A stretch of 5,247 bases of DNA from Acidobacteriota bacterium (GTDB lineage Bacteria; Actinomycetota; Acidimicrobiia; Acidimicrobiales; UBA8190): contig JAGWNV010000198.1 in NCBI GenBank assembly GCA_028872975.1, positions 1 through 5,247 on the forward strand, read 5' to 3'. Every line of letters begins with the position of its first letter. Positions within the stretch are counted from its first letter, which is position 1. The notes beneath the pieces were generated by a model. That model ran no database searches, was not told where the DNA came from, and saw only the letters and a program-made list of their open reading frames with translations. This document shows, piece after piece, positions 1 through 5,247 of this stretch. The translations under genes were made by a program, and so were the position numbers.

Positions 1-5
1 GCCGC

Positions 6-22
6 CGCGGAGCCTCTCCGCG
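6..22. other. GC-rich hairpin at left edge
   Basis: The arms CGCGGAG (6-12) and CTCCGCG (16-22) are exact reverse complements around a 3-base loop. No T-run follows on either strand, so this is not a classical intrinsic terminator. It could end a transcript entering from the left, or be a chance structure in very GC-rich DNA. The rest of positions 1-102 contains no gene I can support. One plus-strand frame is open from the edge to a TGA at 71-73, which could be the tail of an off-window gene, but its Ala/Pro/Ser-rich product gives no family clue. Confidence 0.3.
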
Positions 23-74
23 ACGCCCGCCGTGGTGTGTGCCGCGGCGGCGCCCTCCTCCTGCGATGGCTGAA

Positions 75-95
75 GGCACCCGGTGGGTGGGCGCC
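75..95 (-). terminator. Possible terminator of the small membrane protein gene
   Basis: On the minus strand, starting 7 bases past the TGA of the membrane protein gene, the RNA can form a 7-bp stem (GGCGCCC with GGGUGCC, one G-U pair) around a 7-base loop. Only two U residues follow the stem. The position directly after a stop codon favours a terminator role. The missing U-tract, common in high-GC actinobacteria, keeps this tentative. Confidence 0.35.
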
Positions 96-102
96 GCCGG
101 AG

Positions 103-540
103 TCACGCCAGATGCACCAGGTCGCCCACGAGCAGAGCCAGCACCATGCCCATGACGGCGACGTAGACCAGGCTGATGCCCCAGCGCCAGCGATGGTCGG
201 CCGCCCAGAACCGCCGCAGGGCCATGACGTCGAAGAAGAGGGCCACCACGGCGACGGGCACCCCCACCACCGGGCCCACAGAGGCGGCGGCCCCGATGGC
301 AGGCGTCACGATGGGCAGGATCACGTAGCCGAGGAGGCACCGCAGGCCCGAGAGGGCGATCGAGACGTTGAAGAGCCGGTGGGTGGCCGCCTCGGTGGCG
401 GCCGGGACCGGGCAGCCCGCCGGGCGCCCTTCGGGGACGAGGAGCAGTCGGCGCACCATGGGCTCGGCCCGGGACAGCCCCCGGAGCGGCGCCGGAGCCG
501 GTGCCCGGAGCGACGTCATCCCCTCGGCCACGTCCTCCAC
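103..540 (-). CDS. Small membrane protein with three predicted helices, function unknown
   Basis: This gene encodes 145 residues. The first 55 or so are polar and Pro/Ala/Arg-rich, probably cytoplasmic. Three hydrophobic segments follow at about 58-80, 85-108 and 118-143. A basic/aromatic stretch between helices two and three (about 109-120, reading RRFWAADHRWRW) looks like a conserved inter-helix loop. From memory, actinobacteria carry small uncharacterised membrane proteins with a similar arrangement (HRLF near helix one, RRFW..DHRWRW before the last helix), but I cannot assign a function. The start is uncertain. GTG at 540 gives the longest form; an in-frame ATG at 519 (Met8) has GAGGGG directly before it. 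The gene diverges from the padR-ABC operon across 194 bp, so the two could share regulation. Hydropathy and lack of stops support it as real. The opposing plus-strand frame here is Arg/Gly/His-rich and not protein-like. Confidence 0.75.
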   Translation of the reverse strand: MEDVAEGMTSLRAPAPAPLRGLSRAEPMVRRLLLVPEGRPAGCPVPAATEAATHRLFNVSIALSGLRCLLGYVILPIVTPAIGAAASVGPVVGVPVAVVALFFDVMALRRFWAADHRWRWGISLVYVAVMGMVLALLVGDLVHLA

Positions 541-676
541 CCTATTGACCGGGGCGGTCCGGGACGAGTCGCCCGCCCGGCTGTTCTCGGCACCGGGATC
601 GTCGGCGGACGAGGGCCCTCACCTGTTCGTTCGAGGTCCGACCGAGAACCCACTCGGCCCGCACGGCAGGAGCCGG
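541..676. other. Intergenic region upstream of the small membrane protein gene
   Basis: No gene is supported in this left part of the divergent intergenic region. It contains a short inverted repeat, GACCG-GGG-CGGTC (547-559), seven bases upstream of the GTG at 540. It also holds a widely spaced exact 8-bp inverted pair, GTTCTCGG (583-590) and CCGAGAAC (642-649), and a 10-bp palindrome GAGGGCCCTC (611-620). On the minus strand a weak TANNNT-type element (TAGGGT) sits at the start codon of the membrane protein gene, with no obvious -35. The promoter of that gene is therefore not identified. Confidence 0.4.
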
Positions 677-704
677 TTGACTTCCCCCGCTCGATGGATA
701 ACAT
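677..704 (+). promoter_or_regulatory. Probable promoter of the padR-ABC operon
   Basis: TTGACT (677-682, five of six matches to the -35 consensus) is followed after 16 bp by TAACAT (699-704, four of six matches, keeping the first two bases and the final AT of the -10). Transcription would start near 711, giving a leader of about 24 bases before the ATG at 735. There is no clear Shine-Dalgarno sequence in that leader, only a weak GAGCG. The -10 lies inside the palindrome at 688-728, so a bound repressor would block RNA polymerase directly. Confidence 0.6.
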
Positions 705-728
705 ACTCAGTATGCTATTGAACGAGCG
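688..728. promoter_or_regulatory. Composite palindromic operator, probably for PadR
   Basis: The dyad is centred on C708. The inner arms ATAACATACT (698-707) and AGTATGCTAT (709-718) match at 9 of 10 pairs. The outer arms CGCTCG (688-693) and CGAGCG (723-728) match exactly and share the same centre. In total 16 of 20 pairs match. The inner arms are AT-rich in a region otherwise dominated by G and C, so chance composition does not explain them. The site covers the -10 element and lies just before the padR start. PadR proteins bind dyads as dimers and often repress their own genes, so autorepression is the natural reading. PadR binding to this exact sequence is inferred. Confidence 0.7.
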
Positions 729-734
729 CCAGCC

Positions 735-1316
735 ATGAGCGTGCGGCACGCCCTCCTCGGGCTGCTGAGCGAGGGGCCCAAGTACGGGCACCAGCTCCGA
801 CAGGAATTCGAGGCCCGCACCGGCGACGTCTGGGCCCTCAACGTGGGTCAGGTGTACACGACCCTCCAGCGCCTCGAGCGCGACGGGCTGGTGGCGTCCG
901 ACGACGAGGCGGCCGAGGGCCCCCAGAAGGCCTTCCGGATCACCGAGGCCGGCGCCGAGGAGCTCGCCGAGTGGCTGCGGACGCCGCCCGACCTCACCAC
1001 CCCGCCGCGCGACGAGCTCGTCATCAAGGTCCTCGTCGCCCTGGCCATGCCGACGGTCGACGTGCACGAGGTGATCCAGGCCCACCGGCGGTACCTGGTC
1101 GAGCTCATGCAGCAGTGGACCCGGCTCAAGGAGGACGAGGGCGAGTTCGACCTCCCCCTGGCCCTCGTGGTCGACGCCGAGCTGGGCCGGCTCGACTCGG
1201 TGATCCGGTGGCTCGACTCCGCCGACGGCCGGCTCAAGCGGGCCGTGGTGGAGCCGACCGCCCCGACGGCGGCGCCGGCCCCCCGCCTGCGGCGCAGATT
1301 GGCGGTGCGGCGATGA
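735..1316 (+). CDS. PadR-family transcriptional regulator
   Basis: This 193-residue protein has the PadR layout. An N-terminal winged helix-turn-helix (about 1-80) begins with the hallmark SVRHALLGLLSEGPKYGHQL. The recognition helix lies around 36-53 (NVGQVYTTLQRLERDGLV), with the wing near 63-73. A C-terminal helical dimerisation domain follows (about 93-162), including a long helix at 110-133. The family acts as dimeric repressors that release DNA on binding a ligand, often next to efflux genes. The ATG at 735 is chosen because the family motif begins at once after it. Residues 172-193 form a Pro/Ala-rich, strongly basic tail of unknown role whose last codons overlap the ABC start (ATGA). 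The dyad at 688-728 over its promoter suggests that it represses the whole operon, itself included. The family assignment is firm; the ligand is unknown. Confidence 0.93.
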   Translation: MSVRHALLGLLSEGPKYGHQLRQEFEARTGDVWALNVGQVYTTLQRLERDGLVASDDEAAEGPQKAFRITEAGAEELAEWLRTPPDLTTPPRDELVIKVLVALAMPTVDVHEVIQAHRRYLVELMQQWTRLKEDEGEFDLPLALVVDAELGRLDSVIRWLDSADGRLKRAVVEPTAPTAAPAPRLRRRLAVRR

Positions 1317-2035
1317 GCTTCCTCGAGCTGCGGCACGTCACGAAGGTCTACGGCGACGGGTCGAGCGAGGTCCGCGCCCTCGACGACGTGAGCCTGGGCG
1401 TGGACCGGGGCGGGCTCGTGGCCGTCATGGGCCCGAGCGGGTCGGGCAAGTCGACGCTCCTCACCATCGCCGGGAGCCTGGAGGAGCCCTCGGGTGGGGA
1501 GGTGGTGATCGACGGCCACTCGCTGTCGGAGATGTCGCACAACGACAAGGCCCGCCTGCGCCGGCGCACCATCGGCTACGTGTTCCAGGATTTCAACCTC
1601 CTGCCAGGGCTGACCGCCGCCGAGAACGTCTCGCTGCCCCTCGAGCTCGACGGGACCGGGGCCCGCCGGGCTCGCACCGCCGCCCTCGAGGCCCTCGAGC
1701 GGCTGGGGCTCGTCGAGCGGGCCGGGCACTTCCCCGACCAGCTGTCGGGGGGGGAGCGCCAGCGCGTCGCCATCGCCCGCGCCGTGGTGGGAGAGCGCCG
1801 CCTCCTCCTCGCCGACGAACCGTCGGGGGCCCTCGACTCGGCCAACAGCGAGGCGGTGATGCGGATGATCCTCGCCGCCTGCAAGACCGGGGTGGCCGCC
1901 ATGGTGGTGACCCACGACGCCCAGCTCGCCGCCTGGGCCGACCGCGTGGTGTTCCTGCGCGACGGCACGGTCGTCGACCAGACCGTCCCGCCGCCGAGCG
2001 CCGAGGCCCTCATCTCCTCGGGTCCCAAGCCGTGA
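1313..2035 (+). CDS. ABC transporter ATP-binding protein, MacB/LolD/FtsE type
   Basis: This is a complete 240-residue nucleotide-binding domain of normal length. Visible motifs are an A-loop tyrosine (Y13), Walker A GPSGSGKST (40-48), Q-loop Q92 in VFQDFNLLPGLTAAENV, signature LSGGERQR (144-151), Walker B LLLADEP with catalytic E169, D-loop SGALD (171-175) and H-loop H201. All catalytic residues are present, so it should hydrolyse ATP as a dimer at the inner membrane face. The Q-loop and D-loop context matches the MacB/LolD subfamily that partners FtsX-type permeases. The start is the ATG overlapping the padR stop; the same frame is open further upstream but encodes only Arg/Pro-rich shadow there. 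No Shine-Dalgarno is evident, so translational coupling to padR is likely. The gene ends in a 4-base overlap with the permease. A run of eight G at 1747-1754 lies in the signature motif. Confidence 0.97.
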   Translation: MSFLELRHVTKVYGDGSSEVRALDDVSLGVDRGGLVAVMGPSGSGKSTLLTIAGSLEEPSGGEVVIDGHSLSEMSHNDKARLRRRTIGYVFQDFNLLPGLTAAENVSLPLELDGTGARRARTAALEALERLGLVERAGHFPDQLSGGERQRVAIARAVVGERRLLLADEPSGALDSANSEAVMRMILAACKTGVAAMVVTHDAQLAAWADRVVFLRDGTVVDQTVPPPSAEALISSGPKP

Positions 2036-4554
2036 GCGCGGCGCTCGTCGAGCGCCCGCCGGCGGTCGGCCCCGTCCTGCGGGGCCGGGTCGCCGCCCGC
2101 CGGGCGGTGATCCGCTGGGGCTGGCGGCTGCTGCGCCGGGAGTGGCGCCAGCAGCTGCTCATCCTCGCCCTCGTCGTCGTGGCCGTGGCCGCCACCGTCG
2201 TGGGCGCCACTGTCGCCACCAACTCCCCGGCACCGGCCGGAGCCGGCTTCGGCACCGCCCAGGACCGCGTCGACCTCCCCGGCGGGGACCCGCGGCTCTC
2301 GACGGTGGTCTCGAACGTCGAGCAGCGCTTCGGGCGTGCCGACGTCATCGAGAACGAGACACTGCCGATCCCCGGGTCGGTCGACACGTTCGAGCTGCGC
2401 GCCCAGGACCCGCACGGGGCCTTCGGCGGGTCGATGCTCTCGCTCGTGCGCGGCCGGTATCCGAGCGGCGCGCACCAGACCGCCCTGTCCTCGGCGTTGG
2501 CGTCGAGCTTCGGCGCCGGGGTGGGGTCGACGGTGCACGAAGGCGGTCGGAACCTCACGGTGACCGGCATCGTGGAGGACCCTCAGAGCCTCCTCGACAA
2601 GTTCGCCCTGGTGGCCCCCGGCCAGGTCCCGGCACCGACCACGGTGACGGTCCTCTTCGACGCCGGCGGCCGGAGCACGGCGGGACTGGGGGCGAAGGTG
2701 CTGCCCCGGTCGCAGGCGATCCCGTCGAACGCCTTCAACCCCGAGACGATCTCGCTGGCCGGGCTCACCATCGGGATGATCCTCATCGCCCTGGTGGCGG
2801 TGGGCGGCTTCACCGTCCTCGCCCAGCGGCGGCTGCGGTCGCTCGGGATGCTGGCCTCGCTCGGGGCCACCGACCGGCAGGTGGGCCTCGTGGTGCGGGC
2901 CAACGGGCTCGCCGTGGGCGTGGTGGGGTCGCTCGTGGGGGCCGTGGCCGGGATCCTCCTGTGGCTGGCCTACCGGCCCCGTCTCGAGTCGAGCTCCCAC
3001 CACCGCATCGCTCCCTTCGCCCTGCCGTGGCTCGTCGTGGCCCTCGCCGTCGTCCTGGCCGTGGTGGCCGCCTACGTGGCCGCCCGGCGCCCGGCCCGGG
3101 CCGTCACCCGGATCCCGGTCGTGGCCGCCCTGTCGGGCCGCCCCCCGGCGCCGCGGGCGGTGCGGCGCTCGGCGGTGCCGGGGATCGTCGTCCTCGTGGC
3201 CGCCTTCCTCGTCCTCGGATGGTCGGGGAGCCAGGCCGGACAGGGCAACGGCAACTCCGGTGCGCCGCAGCTCGTCATCGGCCTCGTGCTCCTCATCCCC
3301 GGCGTCGTCCTCCTGTCGCCGTTCCTCCTGTCGGCGGCGGCACGGCTCGGCCGCAGCGCTCCACTCACCGTGCGCCTCGCCCTGCGAGACCTCGCCCGCT
3401 ACCGGGCCCGTGCCGGGTCGGCGCTGTCGGCCATCAGCATCGGCGTGCTCATCGCCGTGATCATCGCCATCGTGGCCGCCGCCCGGTACGGCAACGTCCT
3501 GGACTACGCCGGGCCCAACCTGGCCTCCGACCAGCTGGTGCTCCACTCCGACGTGCAGAACGGGCCGCCCGGCACGGTGGCTGCGCCCGCCCAGATCGCC
3601 TCGGAGTCCCACGCCGCCACGGCGCTCGGCGGCGCCCTCGGCGCCCGGCACGTGGTCGAGCTCGACTCGGTGGACGTCGGCGTCGACCACAGCGGGGGGG
3701 GACGGACGTTCAACGGCCAGATCTACGCCGCCACGCCGCAGCTGCTCGCCGCCTTCGGGATCCCGGCCTCGGCCGTCCACGCCGATGCCGACATCCTCAC
3801 CAGCAGGCCGGGGTTCTCCGGGGTCTCCGGGCTGGCGCTCGAGTGGTGCAAGGTCCCCATGACCGCGGGAAAGGGGACCCCCGGTCCCGGCGGCGGCGTG
3901 GTCTTCGACAGCACGTGCCCGTCGTCCGGGCGCCTGGCGCACCCGGTCGTCCAGGAGCTCGGCGCCCTGCCGACGGGCGTGTCGGCCCCCAACTTCGTCA
4001 TCACCGAGCACGCCATCCGGACGCTCGGGCTCCGCACGAGCCCGACCGACTGGCTCGTCGAGACGACCTCGCCCATCACGGCGAGCCAGGTCAGAACGGC
4101 CCAGCAGGCCGCCGCAGCGGCGGGCATGTCGGCCGAGAGCAAGAACGACGCGCCCTCCTCGGCCGAGGTGGAGAACTGGGCCACCGTCTTCGGGATCGCC
4201 CTCGCCCTGGCCATCCTGGCCATGTCGGTGGGGTTGATCCGCAGCGAGACGGCCCGGGACCTGCGGACGCTCACCGCCACCGGCGCCGGGGCGTTCAGCC
4301 GCCGGGCCCTCACCGCCGCCACGGCGGGTGCGCTCGGCTTCCTGGGGGCCCTCCTCGGCACGGTGGCCGGCTACGTCGGGGTCGTGGGCTGGATCCGGAG
4401 CAACGCCCTCGAGGGCGGCATCGCGCCCCTCGGCCACGTGCCGGTGCCGGACCTCCTCTTCGTCCTCGTGGGGATGCCCCTCGTGGCCGTCCTGGCCGGC
4501 TTCCTCCTCGGTGGCCGGGAGCCGAAGGCCATGGCGCACCAGCCGATCGAGTGA
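2032..4554 (+). CDS. FtsX/MacB-type ABC transporter permease, two-module
   Basis: This 840-residue membrane protein is the partner of the ATPase before it. It starts at GTG 2032 inside the ATPase stop. Predicted helices are about 41-62, 243-264, 288-313, 330-352, 382-397, 411-437, 464-484, 715-735, 760-787 and 804-827. The layout is two FtsX modules: helix, ectodomain (about 63-242), three helices; then two linker helices; then helix, ectodomain (about 485-714), three helices. Residues 269-292 (RSLGMLASLGATDRQVGLV) form the typical coupling region contacting the ATPase, and 742-767 is its counterpart in the second module. Such proteins work by mechanotransmission or by extruding lipids, peptides or drugs; the substrate is unknown here. 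The protein has only two cysteines, C606 and C629, both in the second ectodomain. A G8 run lies at 3694-3701. The C-terminus GGREPKAMAHQPIE resembles the tails of other actinobacterial permeases of this kind. Confidence 0.93.
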   Translation: MSAALVERPPAVGPVLRGRVAARRAVIRWGWRLLRREWRQQLLILALVVVAVAATVVGATVATNSPAPAGAGFGTAQDRVDLPGGDPRLSTVVSNVEQRFGRADVIENETLPIPGSVDTFELRAQDPHGAFGGSMLSLVRGRYPSGAHQTALSSALASSFGAGVGSTVHEGGRNLTVTGIVEDPQSLLDKFALVAPGQVPAPTTVTVLFDAGGRSTAGLGAKVLPRSQAIPSNAFNPETISLAGLTIGMILIALVAVGGFTVLAQRRLRSLGMLASLGATDRQVGLVVRANGLAVGVVGSLVGAVAGILLWLAYRPRLESSSHHRIAPFALPWLVVALAVVLAVVAAYVAARRPARAVTRIPVVAALSGRPPAPRAVRRSAVPGIVVLVAAFLVLGWSGSQAGQGNGNSGAPQLVIGLVLLIPGVVLLSPFLLSAAARLGRSAPLTVRLALRDLARYRARAGSALSAISIGVLIAVIIAIVAAARYGNVLDYAGPNLASDQLVLHSDVQNGPPGTVAAPAQIASESHAATALGGALGARHVVELDSVDVGVDHSGGGRTFNGQIYAATPQLLAAFGIPASAVHADADILTSRPGFSGVSGLALEWCKVPMTAGKGTPGPGGGVVFDSTCPSSGRLAHPVVQELGALPTGVSAPNFVITEHAIRTLGLRTSPTDWLVETTSPITASQVRTAQQAAAAAGMSAESKNDAPSSAEVENWATVFGIALALAILAMSVGLIRSETARDLRTLTATGAGAFSRRALTAATAGALGFLGALLGTVAGYVGVVGWIRSNALEGGIAPLGHVPVPDLLFVLVGMPLVAVLAGFLLGGREPKAMAHQPIE

Positions 4555-4557
4555 CGG

Positions 4558-4578
4558 CGGCGCCGGGGCCGGGCGCCG
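4558..4578. terminator. Possible bidirectional terminator hairpin between convergent genes
   Basis: CGGCGCC (4558-4564) pairs perfectly with GGCGCCG (4572-4578) around a 7-base loop. The structure starts 3 bases after the permease stop and lies 7 bases beyond the stop of the convergent sigma factor gene. It has no T-tract on either side. The location between two convergent genes supports a terminator role, but each arm is itself a palindrome and alternative folds exist. Confidence 0.4.
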
Positions 4579-4585
4579 GGACCGG

Positions 4586-5247
4586 TCAGGCGCCGGGCGG
4601 TCCCCCCGACCCGAGGCGCCCGGCGAGCAGGGCGCGCTCGGCGGGGTTCTCGGTGCGCTCGAGGGCGCGCTCGTCGGCCTGACGGGCCTCGTCGGCACGC
4701 CCGAGGGCGCGGAGGAACGAGGCCCGGGTGGCGTGGAAGAGGTGGTAGCGGTCGAGCTCGGCGGCGAGGGCATCGACCTCGGCCAGGGCCGCGGCGGGCC
4801 CTCGCACCTGGGCCAGGACCACGGCCCGGTTGAGCCGGACCACCGGTGACGGGTCGATGGCGCCGAGCAGCGAGTAGAGGCCGAGCAGCTCCTCGAAGTC
4901 GGTCTCCTCCCACGAGGGCGCCTCGCAGTGGACCGCGGCGATGGCGGCCTCGAGCTGGTAGGGGCCGAGGCGCCCCTGGGCGGCGGCCCGTTCGATGAGG
5001 GCGCGGGCGCCGTCGACTCGGGCTCGGTCCCACCGCCCCCGGTCCTGGTCGGCGAGGAGGACGAGGCGACCCCCGGCGTCGAGGCGCGAGTCCCAGCGGG
5101 CGAGGTGGAGGCGGACCAGGGCGAGCAACCCCAGCGGCTCGGGTTCGTCGGGCAGGAGCCCCACGAGGAGCCCGGCCAGCCACTCGGCGTCGTCGACGAG
5201 CTCCCGTCGGAGCCCCGTCCCGCCAGCGGTCGAGAAGTAGCCCTCGT
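4586..5247 (-). CDS. ECF sigma factor, ECF42/DUF6596 type, C-terminal part (start off window)
   Basis: The frame is open from the right edge to a TGA at 4586-4588, giving about 219 residues. The first visible residues are EGYFSTAG, which fit the NEGY motif that opens the DUF6596 region of large ECF sigma factors. Family landmarks follow: LLPDEPEPLGLLAL (about 5158-5117), GRLVLLADQDRGRWD, GPYQLEAAIAAVH (4966-4928), SPVVRLNRAVV (ending near 4817) and YHLFHATRASFLRALGR (4747-4697), the last in a TPR-like helical end. The sigma-2 and sigma-4 domains, which bind polymerase and promoter DNA, should lie to the right in a protein of about 400 residues. In this group the C-terminal extension is thought to control activity in place of a classical anti-sigma factor, and a small YCII/DGPF-domain gene often sits next to it. 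The GTG at 5164 is internal, because family similarity continues upstream of it. The gene converges on the permease with a 31-bp gap. Confidence 0.9.
   Translation of the reverse strand, partial: EGYFSTAGGTGLRRELVDDAEWLAGLLVGLLPDEPEPLGLLALVRLHLARWDSRLDAGGRLVLLADQDRGRWDRARVDGARALIERAAAQGRLGPYQLEAAIAAVHCEAPSWEETDFEELLGLYSLLGAIDPSPVVRLNRAVVLAQVRGPAAALAEVDALAAELDRYHLFHATRASFLRALGRADEARQADERALERTENPAERALLAGRLGSGGPPGA

Noticed and set aside
50..66. Strong Shine-Dalgarno-like AGGAGGAGG on the minus strand
   Set aside because: No ATG, GTG or TTG lies at a usable distance downstream, so it does not mark a gene start.
621..636. Possible LexA/SOS box around GTTCGTTCGA
   Set aside because: Only one half-site resembles the actinobacterial SOS box; the second half at the proper spacing is missing.
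37..738. Plus-strand open frame across the membrane protein gene and the intergenic region
   Set aside because: The product is charged, His/Gly/Arg-rich and without hydrophobic core. It runs through the promoter and operator, while the opposite strand gives a sensible membrane protein.
971..1312. Upstream extension of the ABC ATPase reading frame
   Set aside because: This part overlaps PadR in another frame and encodes Arg/Pro-rich filler. The ATPase fold begins right at the ATG at 1313.
2142..4682. Plus-strand open frame of about 846 codons in another register over the permease
   Set aside because: It is almost entirely Arg/Pro/Gly/Ala, the usual out-of-frame shadow in very GC-rich genes.
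1576..4773. Minus-strand open frame of about 1065 codons antisense to the ATPase and permease
   Set aside because: Its product is low-complexity Arg/Gly/Pro/His/Asp-rich with no domain. It mirrors the codon bias of the permease, whose helices and coupling motifs are clearly real.
4586..5164. Treating GTG 5164 as the true start of the sigma factor gene
   Set aside because: The frame stays open to the window edge, and the upstream residues (EGYFSTAG, then an ELVDDAEWLAGLL stretch) match the family, so the gene is simply cut by the window.

Overview
The window is very GC-rich and shows the third-position G/C bias, GTG starts and overlapping stop/start codons typical of a high-GC Actinomycetota chromosome. 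An Acidimicrobiia-like or related lineage is possible, but the sequence alone does not settle it. The same bias leaves long open frames in every register, so most apparent ORFs, including an antisense one of more than 1000 codons, are composition artefacts.

Layout from left to right. Positions 1-102 hold no convincing gene, only two GC hairpins. A minus-strand gene (103-540) encodes a small membrane protein with three predicted helices. Positions 541-734 are the divergent intergenic region. Its right part carries a TTGACT/TAACAT promoter overlapped by a striking 41-bp dyad in a short AT-rich island. Three plus-strand genes follow with 4-base overlaps: a PadR-family repressor (735-1316), a MacB/LolD-type ABC ATPase (1313-2035) and a two-module FtsX/MacB-type permease of 840 residues (2032-4554). 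A 31-bp GC-rich gap containing a hairpin separates the permease from a convergent minus-strand gene (4586 to beyond the right edge). That gene is the C-terminal half of a large ECF sigma factor of the ECF42 / DUF6596 type.

The central cassette reads as a self-regulated transporter operon. PadR probably binds the dyad over its own promoter, and release, possibly by a small molecule or envelope stress, would raise expression of the ATPase and permease. The ATPase would dimerise and drive conformational change in the permease. The transported or sensed substrate cannot be read from the sequence. The flanking membrane protein and sigma factor are on the opposite strand. Any functional link is unproven, although the membrane protein gene shares the regulated intergenic region.

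I see no mobile element, CRISPR array, tRNA or rRNA. The parts most worth following up are the composite operator, the single cysteine pair in the permease ectodomain, two G8 runs inside the transporter genes, and the ECF42 gene with its predicted off-window partner.
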